DNA of 64,000 nt from contig SFCB01000290.1 in the NCBI GenBank assembly GCA_004367505.1, forward strand, positions 1-64,000. The letters are read 5' to 3'. This stretch comes from Chloroflexi bacterium OHK40 (GTDB lineage Bacteria; Chloroflexota; Chloroflexia; Chloroflexales; Chloroflexaceae). Below the pieces are notes generated by a model. It searched no databases. It saw nothing but the letters and a program-made list of their open reading frames with translations, and had not been told where the DNA came from. Position numbers and translations under genes: made by a program. Positions 18,559-27,448 of the stretch are shown here, piece by piece; the first letter of the stretch is position 1; each line of letters begins with the position of its first letter.

Positions 18559-19254
18559 ATGCTGCCGCTCTACGATACCGTCCAGGCACGCTCATTTCCG
18601 TTCGTCAACTGGGCCCTGATCGCGGCAAATGTGGCCTGCTTCCTATTCGAACTGGCGCTCGGCCCGCAGGTTGAGGCGCTGCTCGCCGCACTCGGCGTGG
18701 TGCCGGCCCGCCTGCTCGCCAGCCCCGATCCCGCGCAGCTCCTGACGCTCTTCAGCTCGATGTTCCTGCACGGGGGATGGGCCCATCTGTTCAGCAATAT
18801 GCTGGCGCTCTACATCTTCGGCGATAACGTCGAAGATCGTATGGGGCACGGCGGCTACCTGGCCTTTTACCTGCTGTGCGGCCTGGCGGCCGGGCTGACA
18901 CACGTGTGGTTCAACCCCACCTCCGCGCTCCCAACCGTCGGCGCCAGCGGCGCGATCAGCGGGGTTCTGGGCGCCTACCTCGTCCTCTTCCCCACCGCGC
19001 AGGTGATCACGCTCGTGCCGATCTTCTTCTTGCCCTGGTTCGTCGAGATCCCGGCGCTGGTCTATCTCGGCGTCTGGTTCCTGTCGCAGCTGTTCAGCGG
19101 CACCCTCGCGATCGCCACCGGCGCGCAGGAGTTCGGTGGCGTGGCCTGGTGGGCCCACGCTGGCGGGTTCATCGCCGGGGTACTGCTCGTCGGGCTCTTC
19201 GTGCGGCGGCGCCCCGTTCGCCGGGTGTACGTCGATGAGTACTGGCCCTGGTAG
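18559..19254 (+). CDS. Rhomboid-family intramembrane serine protease
   Basis: A 231-residue polytopic membrane protein with about seven hydrophobic segments. The catalytic Ser lies in VGASGAISGVLG, the catalytic His in the later helix WWAHAGGFIAG, and the helix 2 motif is LHGGWAHLFSNMLAL. The bacterial rhomboid pattern with a loop insertion (LVPIFFLPWFVEIPAL) is present. ATG 18559 has GGGAG upstream. It continues the operon-like row after lon; cleavage of single-pass membrane proteins would add membrane quality control. Confidence 0.95.
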   Translation: MLPLYDTVQARSFPFVNWALIAANVACFLFELALGPQVEALLAALGVVPARLLASPDPAQLLTLFSSMFLHGGWAHLFSNMLALYIFGDNVEDRMGHGGYLAFYLLCGLAAGLTHVWFNPTSALPTVGASGAISGVLGAYLVLFPTAQVITLVPIFFLPWFVEIPALVYLGVWFLSQLFSGTLAIATGAQEFGGVAWWAHAGGFIAGVLLVGLFVRRRPVRRVYVDEYWPW

Positions 19255-19269
19255 GCCGGGAGGAGACTG

Positions 19270-20109
19270 GTGGACTTCTTCTCGCTGCTCTGGATCTTCT
19301 TTATCATCTCATCGCTGCAACCGGTGATCCGCCAGAAGATGCTAGAAGCCGGGCGGTTGCAGCTGATGGAGCGCCTGGAGCGCCAGCGCAAGAGCCGGGT
19401 GATCACGCTGATCCATCGCCAGGAGACGCTGAGCCTGCTCGGCTTTCCGCTCGTCCGGTATATCGATATCGACGACTCGGAAGCCGTACTCCGCGCCGTC
19501 AAGATGACCGACGACGATGTGCCGATCGATCTCATCCTGCACACTCCGGGCGGCCTGGTGCTGGCGGCCGAGCAGATCGCCAATGCCCTGCGCAGGCACC
19601 CGGCCCGGGTGACGGTCTTCGTGCCCCACTACGCGATGTCCGGCGGCACCCTGATCGCGCTGGCCGCAGATGCGATCGTCCTGGACGAGAACGCCGTCCT
19701 GGGGCCCGTGGACCCACAGCTCGGCCAGCAGCCCGCTGCGTCCATCCTCAAGGTGCTCGAACGGAAGCCCATGAGCGAGATCGACGATGAGACGATCATC
19801 ATGGCCGATATCGCGGAGAAGGCGATCCGGCAGGTCAAGGCGACCGTGAGCGAGCTCCTGGCCGACCGGATGGGCGCCGAACGCGCCGAGCAGATCGCCA
19901 ACACCCTTGCGACTGGCACCTGGACGCACGATTACCCGATCAGTGTGCGTGAGGCGCAGGAACTGGGCTTGCCCGTGAGCACGGAGATGCCGAAAGAGAT
20001 CTACAAGCTCATGGGCCTCTATCCGCAGACCGCCCAGCGGCGCCCGTCGGTCGAATATATTCCGCTGCCGCGATCGCGCGAGGTTGAGCGGCAACGCCCG
20101 GCCCGCTGA
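19270..20109 (+). CDS. SDH_sah family serine protease (ClpP/crotonase fold)
   Basis: A 279-residue protein with an N-terminal membrane helix (SLLWIFFIISSLQPVI) followed by a ClpP-like fold. The oxyanion segment is LILHTPGGLVLAAEQIANAL, the putative nucleophile Ser lies in HYAMSGGTLIALAADAI, and DENAVLGPVDPQLG follows as in SppA/NfeD-related and serine dehydrogenase proteinase families. GTG 19270 is preceded by GGGAGGAG. It is 15 bp downstream of the rhomboid gene and closes the proteostasis island. The substrate is unknown. Confidence 0.9.
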   Translation: MDFFSLLWIFFIISSLQPVIRQKMLEAGRLQLMERLERQRKSRVITLIHRQETLSLLGFPLVRYIDIDDSEAVLRAVKMTDDDVPIDLILHTPGGLVLAAEQIANALRRHPARVTVFVPHYAMSGGTLIALAADAIVLDENAVLGPVDPQLGQQPAASILKVLERKPMSEIDDETIIMADIAEKAIRQVKATVSELLADRMGAERAEQIANTLATGTWTHDYPISVREAQELGLPVSTEMPKEIYKLMGLYPQTAQRRPSVEYIPLPRSREVERQRPAR

Positions 20110-20266
20110 CGGCTCTATCCGGGGCTCGCCCGCGCTCGTTGCACGACCTGGATCAGGCCGCCCGCACCCCGCAGGTAAACGTTATGCTGTCCGGGATGGT
20201 TGTGGTGCTGGCGGGTGATGGGCCGACTTCGCGTATGCCCGGGCTGCGTACGTTGTGGATGGCCGG

Positions 20267-20303
20267 GGGCGCTCCATAGGCCACCAAGAGCCTACGGGCG
20301 CCC
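20267..20303. terminator. Hairpin between convergent genes
   Basis: GGGCGC pairs with GCGCCC and, inside a small internal loop, TAGGC pairs with GCCTA around an 8-nt loop. The structure lies between the convergent SDH_sah protease gene and the membrane-protein gene, so it could end both transcripts. No strong T-tract is present. Confidence 0.5.
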
Positions 20304-20331
20304 GCTACCACCATCATCGCGCCAGATCCGA

Positions 20332-21006
20332 TCAGGTGAGCCGGGCCCCCGGCGTGCCGGGAACAATTCCCGCCGTCAGGGCACGGTGCTCAGACCAGAG
20401 GGCATAGCCTAGCCAGACCAGCGCAACACCCATCGGCACCGCCAGGATGCGGTCGAGAGGATGGGGGAGCAGCCCGGACAGGAGCAGGGGTGATACCGCC
20501 GCACCCGCCAGCAGGATGGCGGGCCAGCGCGGGAGAACGCCGGCCTGCACCGTCGCGACGCCGAACACCAGGCCGCCCAGTACATAGCCCCCCAACCCCG
20601 CAATGGCATAGAGCGCCGGCAGCGCGCCGAGGTCCATCGCGACGGAAGATCCGTTGAAGATCCCCAGAAAGCCCTGCACGAACGTCGGCGCCTCGGCGGC
20701 GAGCAGCGGCAGAAGCACGGCCTCGGCATAGGCGAAAGGCAGGGTGATCAGATAGAAGAGACTGAACAGCAGGTAGCCGGCCAGGCCGAGCCACCCTGCA
20801 TCGCTCGCCTGGCGGGCGTAGAGGCCCGTCAGCCCGAAGAGACCGAAGGCGCACATCGCCGTCTTCAAGGATTGGATGAGCACCCAGCGGGTGGTCGTGA
20901 CCGATTCGAGGACATCGAGGGGATGGAACGGCTGAATGGCCGCAAAAATCAATCCGGCCAGCATCATCGATACGCCGGCCCAGCGGATGAGTCTCCAGGT
21001 CTTCAT
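20332..21006 (-). CDS. Polytopic membrane protein of unknown function
   Basis: 224 residues from ATG 21006 (MKTWRLIRWAGVSMM), which has AGGAG 9 nt upstream; the frame extends further but without an SD. About six transmembrane helices can be drawn: WAGVSMMLAGLIFAAI, the segment around AMCAFGLFGLTGLY, GYLLFSLFYLITLPFAYAEA, YAIAGLGGYVLGGLVFG, PAILLAGAAVSPLLLSGLL and AVPMGVALVWLGYALW. There are no charged motifs typical of transporters or enzymes. It resembles the DUF4386-like membrane proteins often found near MalT-type regulators, but this family call is not firm. The MalT-type regulator gene lies upstream on the same strand. Confidence 0.75.
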   Translation of the reverse strand: MKTWRLIRWAGVSMMLAGLIFAAIQPFHPLDVLESVTTTRWVLIQSLKTAMCAFGLFGLTGLYARQASDAGWLGLAGYLLFSLFYLITLPFAYAEAVLLPLLAAEAPTFVQGFLGIFNGSSVAMDLGALPALYAIAGLGGYVLGGLVFGVATVQAGVLPRWPAILLAGAAVSPLLLSGLLPHPLDRILAVPMGVALVWLGYALWSEHRALTAGIVPGTPGARLT

Positions 21007-21181
21007 CTGAGGGAGCTCCTGAACTCGTCGTCGTCCTTCAAGCCCAGGATAGCAGCCCGGTCCGTGAGCAGGCATCACCAGATCTGGTGAGCGAGGTGGT
21101 GATCTGCGCAGCGCGAAGGCAGCACCCGGCGCTGGCCGGCCCCAGCGCGCCAAATGGGGCCGTAGACAGGCTCCGGGCCGG

Positions 21182-23863
21182 CTAGCGCAACCCGAGCTCC
21201 TCGGCGCGCCGCACCGCCGCCCGGCGGCTGCTCACGCCGAGCTTGGCGTAGATATTCCGGGTGTGCGTGCGCAGCGTATTCAGGGAGACAACCAGCGCGC
21301 GGGCGATCTCCGGCCCGCCCATATCTGTCTGGAGCAGCCGCAGCACCTCGCGCTCACGCACGCTCAGCGGCTCCATCAAAGGAGGCGGGAGGCGAGAGGT
21401 GGGATGCCCCGCTTGCCTTTCAAACGCGGTCAGCAGAGCTCCGACATACGCCTTCATCATCCCACCGGCGTTCTGCATCTTTTCCAGCAGGGCAGCCACG
21501 GCCACGCCCTCGTCCACAAACACGCGCACGTAACCCTCAGGCTCGGCGCGAGCGAGGGCGCGCGCGAGCGCTGCGATGGCCGCCGGAAGATCCCCCGCGA
21601 TCTGGTGCGCGAGCGAGCGCACCACCAGGATCTCGATCACGCTGCCCGTTCGCCCCCCGGCATCCGCCGCTGCGTGGAGCCGTTCGAGGAGCCCGAACGC
21701 CTCCTGGAGCGAACCACCAGCGGGATCACGCCGGGCTTCGGCCAGAAGCAGCCGGGCCAGAGTGAGGTGCTCGAACTCGCGCAGGTAGCTGAGTTCGTCC
21801 CGAGCGGATAGCCCCCCTTCTCTGGCCCAGGCGTGAGCCTCGCCGAGCCGCCCCTGTGCCACCCAGACCCGGGCTTTCCACGCCGCGATCGGCCGTACCT
21901 GCGGGAAGAAGTCACCCGTATAGCGGCGCTCGGCCTCATCCAGCAGTTCGAGCGCCCCATCCAGATCGCCCTGCGCCATACGGAGGCGCGCCAGCGCGAC
22001 GCGCCAGCGATACGGGTGTTGCGGAAAGCCGGTGTGCTCGCCCTGCTGCTGACACTGCTCCAGGTGCTCCCCGGCCACCTGCAGATCGCCCCGCTCACGG
22101 GCGAGCTCGCTCAAGCCCACGTGCATATCCGCCGTGCCGCGCAAACGCGGCGCACCGTGCTCTGCCGCACACTGCAAGCCCCGGATGTAGATCCCCAGCG
22201 CCTCGCGGAGCCGGCCCTGGGTGATGCGAATGTCTGCCAGGGCCACCGAGCCACCGATCGCGTCGGCGATATTCCCGGCCTTACGGAGCTGGTTGAGTCC
22301 GTCGGCGAACGATTGGTACGCAGCATCGAGGTCGCCGCCCCTCCAGTGGGCAAGGCCCAGAAGCGCCGTCGCCGCCCCCCACAGCACAGGATCGTCCTCA
22401 CCAGCATCGTCGAGCGCCTGCCCGGCGTAGCCCACCGTGGCTGCCACATTGCCCAGAGCCAGGGCGTGCGCGGCGCGGTACACCGCAATCCCGGCGCGAA
22501 GCGAGGCCGTCTCGGCTGAACTCCGGGCGTCGCACGCATCGAGCCACTGTTCGGCCACCCGCAGCCAGGGCTCCACGCCGGCCAGTTCGCCAACGGCCAG
22601 GAGCGCCCCGGCATATGCAAGGCCGAGTGCCGGCCGGGAAGCGATCAGCGCCTCGGGCAGTGCCTTGAGCCAGCCGAGCAGGAGGAGCTCCTCACGATCG
22701 CGACGCATTACCGGGGCAAGGCGCTCAATTAACTCCGCCGCCCGGGGAAACTCCTGAGCGGCCAGCGCGTGGCGAACCGCGTCGGGAAGCCGGCCGTGCT
22801 GCTCGTACCACAGGCTCGCCCGGCGATGCAGTGTCGTCACCTGATCCGGATACTCCGCCGCTAGCTGCGCCGCCAGCGCCTCGGCAAAGAGATGGTGGTA
22901 GCGATACCACTGGCGCCGATCGTCCAGCGCCACAACAAAGAAGTTGCCGCGATACAGCTCCTCCAGCCGCGCGCCGCCCTGCTCCTGGCCGGTCACCGCA
23001 TCGCAGAGTGGGCCATGAAGGCGGTCGAGAATGGCGGTCTGAAGAAGAAACCCGCGCACCGCCTCCGGCTGACGCTGGAGCACCTCCTCAACCAGGTAAT
23101 CCAGAATATAGCGGTGGTCGCCGGCGAAGGCGTGGAGAAAAGCAGGGATGTCCTGGTGGTTCCGCAGGGAGAGGGCGGCTAGTTGCAGGCCGGCGATCCA
23201 GCCCTCGGTGCGCGCTTCCAGCGTGCGGATAGCGTCGGCTGACAGGTTCAGGCCCATCACTTCGGTGAGAAATGCCGCCGTTTCAGTGGGGGTGAAGCGC
23301 AGATCGGCGGCCCGCAGCTCTGTGAGCTGGCCACGGGCGCGAAGCCGGGCCAGGGGCAGCGGCGGCTCCTCGCGGGTGGTGAGCACGAGGTGGAGCTGCG
23401 GCGGCAGGTGTTCCACTAGAAAGGTAAGGACCCGGGCGCTGGTCGTGGTGCCGAGCAGGTGAACGTCGTCGAGCACCAGGAGGGTAGGCTGCGGCAGTGT
23501 GGCGAGCTGGGTGACCAGCAGCGGCAGTAGCGCGTCGATAGCCGGGGGCTGGGTGGCACGGAGCAGGGCCACTACCTCAGCGCCCGTGTCCGGCGCGATC
23601 AGCTGTACAGCGGCCACGAGGGACAGCAGAAGACGCGGGGGGGCGCTATCCGCGTTGTCCAGTGAGAGCCAGGCGACCGGCCGGCCGCAACTGTAAGCCC
23701 AGGAACTGGCAAGGCTCGTCTTGCCGAAACCGGCAGGGGCCGCGATCAGCGTCAGCCTGCGGTGCAGCCCCGCATCCAGCCGCGCAATCAGGTCGGCGCG
23801 AAGCACCGCGTCTGGCCGTGGCGGCGGGATGGAGAGCTTGCTTGCGAGCAGAGGGGTCGGCAT
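21182..23863 (-). CDS. MalT-type LuxR transcriptional regulator (STAND ATPase)
   Basis: An 893-residue ATP-dependent activator. The N-terminal NTPase has Walker A AAPAGFGKTSLASSW (near residue 42) and Walker B LLVLDDVHLL, followed by a winged-helix region. A long TPR-like sensor section covers about residues 400-810, and a LuxR helix-turn-helix closes it (LSVREREVLRLLQTDMGGPE; SLNTLRTHTRNIYAKLGVSS). The start is set at ATG 23863 by family alignment (MPTPLLASKLSIPPPRPD). A perfect TATAAT lies 6 bp upstream, suggesting a leaderless mRNA; ATG 23881 is the alternative. The ligand is unknown. The downstream membrane protein may be its target. Confidence 0.92.
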   Translation of the reverse strand: MPTPLLASKLSIPPPRPDAVLRADLIARLDAGLHRRLTLIAAPAGFGKTSLASSWAYSCGRPVAWLSLDNADSAPPRLLLSLVAAVQLIAPDTGAEVVALLRATQPPAIDALLPLLVTQLATLPQPTLLVLDDVHLLGTTTSARVLTFLVEHLPPQLHLVLTTREEPPLPLARLRARGQLTELRAADLRFTPTETAAFLTEVMGLNLSADAIRTLEARTEGWIAGLQLAALSLRNHQDIPAFLHAFAGDHRYILDYLVEEVLQRQPEAVRGFLLQTAILDRLHGPLCDAVTGQEQGGARLEELYRGNFFVVALDDRRQWYRYHHLFAEALAAQLAAEYPDQVTTLHRRASLWYEQHGRLPDAVRHALAAQEFPRAAELIERLAPVMRRDREELLLLGWLKALPEALIASRPALGLAYAGALLAVGELAGVEPWLRVAEQWLDACDARSSAETASLRAGIAVYRAAHALALGNVAATVGYAGQALDDAGEDDPVLWGAATALLGLAHWRGGDLDAAYQSFADGLNQLRKAGNIADAIGGSVALADIRITQGRLREALGIYIRGLQCAAEHGAPRLRGTADMHVGLSELARERGDLQVAGEHLEQCQQQGEHTGFPQHPYRWRVALARLRMAQGDLDGALELLDEAERRYTGDFFPQVRPIAAWKARVWVAQGRLGEAHAWAREGGLSARDELSYLREFEHLTLARLLLAEARRDPAGGSLQEAFGLLERLHAAADAGGRTGSVIEILVVRSLAHQIAGDLPAAIAALARALARAEPEGYVRVFVDEGVAVAALLEKMQNAGGMMKAYVGALLTAFERQAGHPTSRLPPPLMEPLSVREREVLRLLQTDMGGPEIARALVVSLNTLRTHTRNIYAKLGVSSRRAAVRRAEELGLR

Positions 23864-23869
23864 AGCGTC

Positions 23870-23875
23870 ATTATA
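23870..23875 (-). promoter_or_regulatory. -10 box adjacent to start codon of the MalT-type regulator
   Basis: A perfect TATAAT hexamer on the minus strand ends 6 bp before ATG 23863. That places the transcription start at about the A of ATG, and no SD precedes the codon. No matching -35 hexamer is visible at 16-18 bp, so the promoter would rely on the -10 or on an activator. Confidence 0.4.
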
Positions 23876-24012
23876 GGGCATGCAGCCGCTCCGCCGGCGC
23901 GTACCGTAGCGTGCTGCGGCACGCCACACCACTGCCCGGCGCATCACACCCATACCGCGACCGTCGCACGCCGAACTGCCAGCGGTCAACGCTCATGGGC
24001 GGGACAGGTCAT

Positions 24013-24780
24013 TCACAAAGGGGCGAGCAGATGCCCGCCGTCGGCCACGAGAACGGAGCCGGTCATGAAGCTGCCCGCCTCGGAGGCCAGCAGCAAGAGC
24101 GGCCCCGCCAGATCCTGCGGGCGACCGAGGCGCCGCTGCGGGATGCGGCGGATAAGCGCCTGGCCTGAATCGGTGGCGAAGAAGTCGCGGTTCAGGTCCG
24201 TCTCCACATAGCCGGGCGCCAGCGCATTCACGCGGATGCCGTGGCGAGCCCATTCCAGCGCATGCTGCCTGGTCAGCTGGATCAGCGCCGCTTTCGAGGT
24301 CGCATAGGCCGAGAGCCCTGCCCCCTGCAGCAGCCCAAGGATCGAGGCGATGTTCACGATGGCGCCCGGACGCGCGCGCTCGATCAGACGGCGGGCGACG
24401 GCCACGGACATGCGCCGCGCGCCATTCAGGTTTACGTCCAGAACCCGCGCCCACTCCTCCTCGGACTGCTCCAGCGCGGCGCCGGGGATGGCGATGCCGC
24501 TGTTATTGATCAGGATGTCCACCGGCCCGCCGGCCCGCGCCTCGGCCCGGGCGACGGCCTCGGCCACACTGGCAGGCTCCGTCACGTCCAGCGCGACGAC
24601 ATGGGCCTGACCCAGCTCGGCGGCGAGCGCCTCCATCGGGGCGATCCGCCGGGCCGCCAGCACGACCTGCGCCCCCGCAGCCGCCAGGGTGCGCGCGAAC
24701 TCCGCACCAAACGTGCCGGAAGCGCCGGTCACCAGCGCCACGCGACCATCGAGCCGCCATGCCGCAATGGGATCAGTCAT
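24013..24780 (-). CDS. Short-chain dehydrogenase/reductase
   Basis: A 255-residue classical SDR from ATG 24780 with AGGAAG 8 nt upstream. The nucleotide-binding loop is TGASGTFG (the third Gly of TGxxxGxG is present), with VVLAARR after strand 2 and NNSG in place of NNAG. The catalytic Ser lies in NIASILG and the Y-x-x-x-K in YATSK, followed by NALAPGYVETD. It probably oxidises or reduces a sugar or hydroxy acid with NAD(P). The insertion sequence starts within 30 bp of its start codon, so its promoter must lie in or beyond the element. Confidence 0.92.
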   Translation of the reverse strand: MTDPIAAWRLDGRVALVTGASGTFGAEFARTLAAAGAQVVLAARRIAPMEALAAELGQAHVVALDVTEPASVAEAVARAEARAGGPVDILINNSGIAIPGAALEQSEEEWARVLDVNLNGARRMSVAVARRLIERARPGAIVNIASILGLLQGAGLSAYATSKAALIQLTRQHALEWARHGIRVNALAPGYVETDLNRDFFATDSGQALIRRIPQRRLGRPQDLAGPLLLLASEAGSFMTGSVLVADGGHLLAPL

Positions 24781-24783
24781 GGA

Positions 24784-26043
24784 GTGCTTCCTCAGCGGAG
24801 TACCCGATGGATCAGGCGCAGTATAGCACTCTGATGGACGGGCTCGCCGTTCTGCCCGACCCACGCAAGCCGCGTGGCAAACGCTTTTCCTGGCCGCTGC
24901 TGCTCACCTTGCTAGCTGCTGGCCTTGCCAGTGGCCAGCAAACCGCTCACGCTATCGCACATTGGATGACGCTTCCCGCCGCCGCATTGCGAGCCGCACT
25001 CCCAAACCTGACACGCCTACCAAGCGAGGCCACCCTGCGGCGCACCCTGCGACAGCTCGATGTTGGTCTGCTTGAAGCTGCGCTTGCCCGCCTGAGCGAC
25101 CCCCAAACCATCGAGGAAACGGCTCGCGGCGAAGTGCTGACGCCCTGTGGCACCCTTCTGCAAGCCCAGACGGTTGATGGCAAAACCCTGCGTGGCGCGA
25201 CTGCCTGTGGAGCGCCGACCCATCTCGTCAGCCTGGTGCAGCACAAAAGCGGGGTGACTATTGTTCAGCAGGCGGTCGCTCACAAGCGCAGCGAGCTTGC
25301 TGCTGTACCAGCCCTGCTCAAAGGTCGCGACTTGACGACACCATCATCACTATGGACGCGCTCTTGACCCAACGCACGCTGGCCGAGCAGATTGTCGCTC
25401 AGCAGGGCTACTACCTGATGATTGTGAAGGCCAATCAGCCGCAACTTCGTGACGACCTGCACTGGTTTTTTCAGTTCCCACCAATCGCTGCCGACCGTGA
25501 GCAGTGGAACCGGGTCACAACCATCAGCAAAGGGCATGGGCGCCTGGAGGTACGCACGCTCGAATGCACGACTGGTGACTGTGGCTATCTGGGCTGGCCT
25601 CACGCCCGCCAGATGATCCAGCGAACCTGTGAGCGGCACGTGTTCCGCACCGGCAAAACCACGACGACGATAACCTACGGGGTGACCAATGTGCCGCCAA
25701 AGGAGGCGAGTGCGGCGGTGTTGGAATGTTTGTGGCGGGGCTACTGGACGATCGAAAGTGGCTCGTACCACGTCCGCGACGTGACATTGGGCGAAGACCG
25801 CAACCACATGCGCACGGGTCAGGCGCCACAGGCGCTTGCCGCACTACGCAACGGTTTGCTCACCCTGTGGCGGCGTGCCGGTTGGACGAATATGGCTGAT
25901 GCGGTGTGCGCTACTGGTACCTCGTCTCCGCCGCCCTCGCGTTCATTGGCGCTGCCCGACTTTGACGGCGCCCTAGGTCCCCCCTCCCACCGCTCCAGCA
26001 TGCGCCAACGCCCGATGCAGAGGTGTGAGGGTTAAGGAAGCAG
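24784..26043 (+). mobile_element. ISAs1-family insertion sequence (approximate limits)
   Basis: The limits are set by the transposase frame and by a short inverted pair, TGCTTCCTCA (24784-24793) and TAAGGAAGCA (26034-26043), matching at 9 of 10 positions. This pair is shorter than usual ISAs1 ends and may be fortuitous. No flanking direct repeat was found. The left end lies between the SDR start codon and the transposase start, so the element now supplies the SDR's upstream region. Confidence 0.6.
24807..26035 (+). pseudogene. ISAs1-type DDE transposase, disrupted by a -1 frameshift
   Basis: The N-terminal part runs from ATG 24807 (MDQAQYSTLMDGLAVLPDPR) through the family signature TVDGKTLRGA to a stop at 25367. 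The remainder continues in another frame from about 25330 (DDTIITMDALLTQRTLAEQI) through YLMIVKANQPQLR, the GHGRLEVRT segment and HVRDVTLGEDRNHMRTG to 26035. Joining the frames needs a one-base shift at CGCGACTTGACGACACC, where one G appears to be missing. No A6G-like slippery site is present, so this is more likely inactivation than programmed frameshifting. Together the parts give a nearly full-length ISAs1 transposase. Confidence 0.85.
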
Positions 26044-26353
26044 CCATCATAGCGCTACTCGACGCTGTCGGGCGGACGACGCAGATCGACCGTGATCGTA
26101 CTGTCAAAGAATCCACCGCGATCATAAACGATCTGCGCCGGCGCCGATTCCTGATCGATCAGGTGGCCAGGAGACTGGTCAGCCAGGCGACAGCGCTTTC
26201 GCCTGGGCCAGTTTGTTGTCGGGGGCCAGGGCACGCCGCTGGGAGAGCTCCACGAGCGGGCGCTCCAGCGCCTCGGAGAGCTCAAGCCGTGGCTCTGCCG
26301 GGGCGTTCTGGCTCAGGCCGCCTGGCAGTTAGTTCATGGGTGTCGAACGCCGA
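26044..26353. other. Gap downstream of the IS with a possible gene relic
   Basis: No intact gene is supported. On the minus strand, two frames could be parts of one decayed coding sequence: one reads LERPLVELSQRRALAPDNK, and after a frame change near 26195 another reads QIVYDRGGFFDSTITVDLRR to a stop at 26055. I recognise no family. The stretch may be the remains of the gene interrupted or flanked by the insertion sequence. Confidence 0.3.
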
Positions 26354-27301
26354 TCATGCATGGCTACGCAGGGCATCACCCATCAGCGCGGCGGCTGCCC
26401 GGATGATCAGCCGTGCCGAAGGAATGGCCGCAGTCATCGAGCCGAAGCCATGCACCTGGCCGATTGCGCGTAGTGTGGCGACGGAAACCCCGGCCAGCCG
26501 CAGCGCGTGGCCGTACGCCTCGGCCTCATCACGCAGGGTGTCCGCATCGGCTGTCACGATCAGGCCCGGTGGCATGTCACTGAGGTCGGTCGCCAGGACC
26601 GGCGAGGCCAGCGGGTCCGCACGCCGATCACGGTCGGGGAGGTAGCAGTCGTCGAAGAAGGCAGCAACCTGGCGCGGGATGCCCACCTCACGGTTCTCGC
26701 TATGTGAAGGGTACTCGTTCACAAAGTCGAGTTTAGGGTAGAGCAGCAGCTGGAAGGCGATTGACGGCCCGCCCGGCGCCCGGGCAAGCCTGGCGACACC
26801 GGTTGCCAAATTCGCTCCGGCCGAGTCACCGGCGACGGCGAGCCGGCCCGGATCGGCGCCCAATGCGCCCGCCGTACTGGCAAGCCAGACAGTCGCATCG
26901 TAGGCATCCTCAAGCCCGGCCGGGAAGGGGTGTTCGGGGGCCAGCCGATAGGCAACGGCGAGCAGCAGGGCGCGGCTCGCGGTGGCCAACTCGCGGCAGA
27001 GTGCATCATGGGTATCAAGGTCACCAGCGATGAAACCACCACCGTGAAAGAATGCCACGACGGGAGCTCGCTCCCCGATGCCGTCGGGCCGATAGAGCCG
27101 GGCGGGCAGGGTACCCCAGCGCACGGGTACTGTGTGATCCTCAATCGCACCCTCAAACGGAACTGGCGGTGCTATCCCGGCCCGTGAGCGAAATGCCCGC
27201 GCAAGCTCAACCAACGGTGGTGAAGGGTTCGAGAGCTCGAACGGCGTCTGCGGTGTACGCCTGATGATCGCCAGGACGTCTGGGTCGAGTGGCTGTGGCA
27301 T
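26354..27301 (-). CDS. Alpha/beta-hydrolase, HSL-type carboxylesterase
   Basis: A 315-residue esterase of the hormone-sensitive lipase (family IV) group. The oxyanion motif is FFHGGGFIAGD, the nucleophile Ser lies in VAGDSAGANLATG, the acid is probably the Asp after LIVTADADTLRDEA, and the His is in IGQVHGFG. No signal peptide is visible. It is the last gene of the minus-strand operon led by the split transketolase, 147 bp after the DUF4038 hydrolase. It could deacetylate the imported sugar or glycoside. Confidence 0.9.
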   Translation of the reverse strand: MPQPLDPDVLAIIRRTPQTPFELSNPSPPLVELARAFRSRAGIAPPVPFEGAIEDHTVPVRWGTLPARLYRPDGIGERAPVVAFFHGGGFIAGDLDTHDALCRELATASRALLLAVAYRLAPEHPFPAGLEDAYDATVWLASTAGALGADPGRLAVAGDSAGANLATGVARLARAPGGPSIAFQLLLYPKLDFVNEYPSHSENREVGIPRQVAAFFDDCYLPDRDRRADPLASPVLATDLSDMPPGLIVTADADTLRDEAEAYGHALRLAGVSVATLRAIGQVHGFGSMTAAIPSARLIIRAAAALMGDALRSHA

Positions 27302-27448
27302 GGGTTCGCTCTCAGGTGGTGGCTCGCACTATCGCCTGGCGCTTTCCGTCGAGGCCTCACGAAGCCGTTCGACATCGCGCATCGGCGTGTTTCGCAGCTA
27401 TTGTACCGCGCCGTCTCGCTCCCTAAGACAGTCGGGCCCGCGCGCACA

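Noticed and set aside
25320-25370. Programmed -1 frameshift in the transposase
   Set aside because: No A-rich or X-XXY-YYZ slippery site and no clear stimulatory structure at the frame change; single-base loss is simpler.
24784-26043. Target-site duplication around the IS
   Set aside because: The bases outside the putative ends (TCATGGAG and GCCATCAT) do not match, so no duplication can be claimed.
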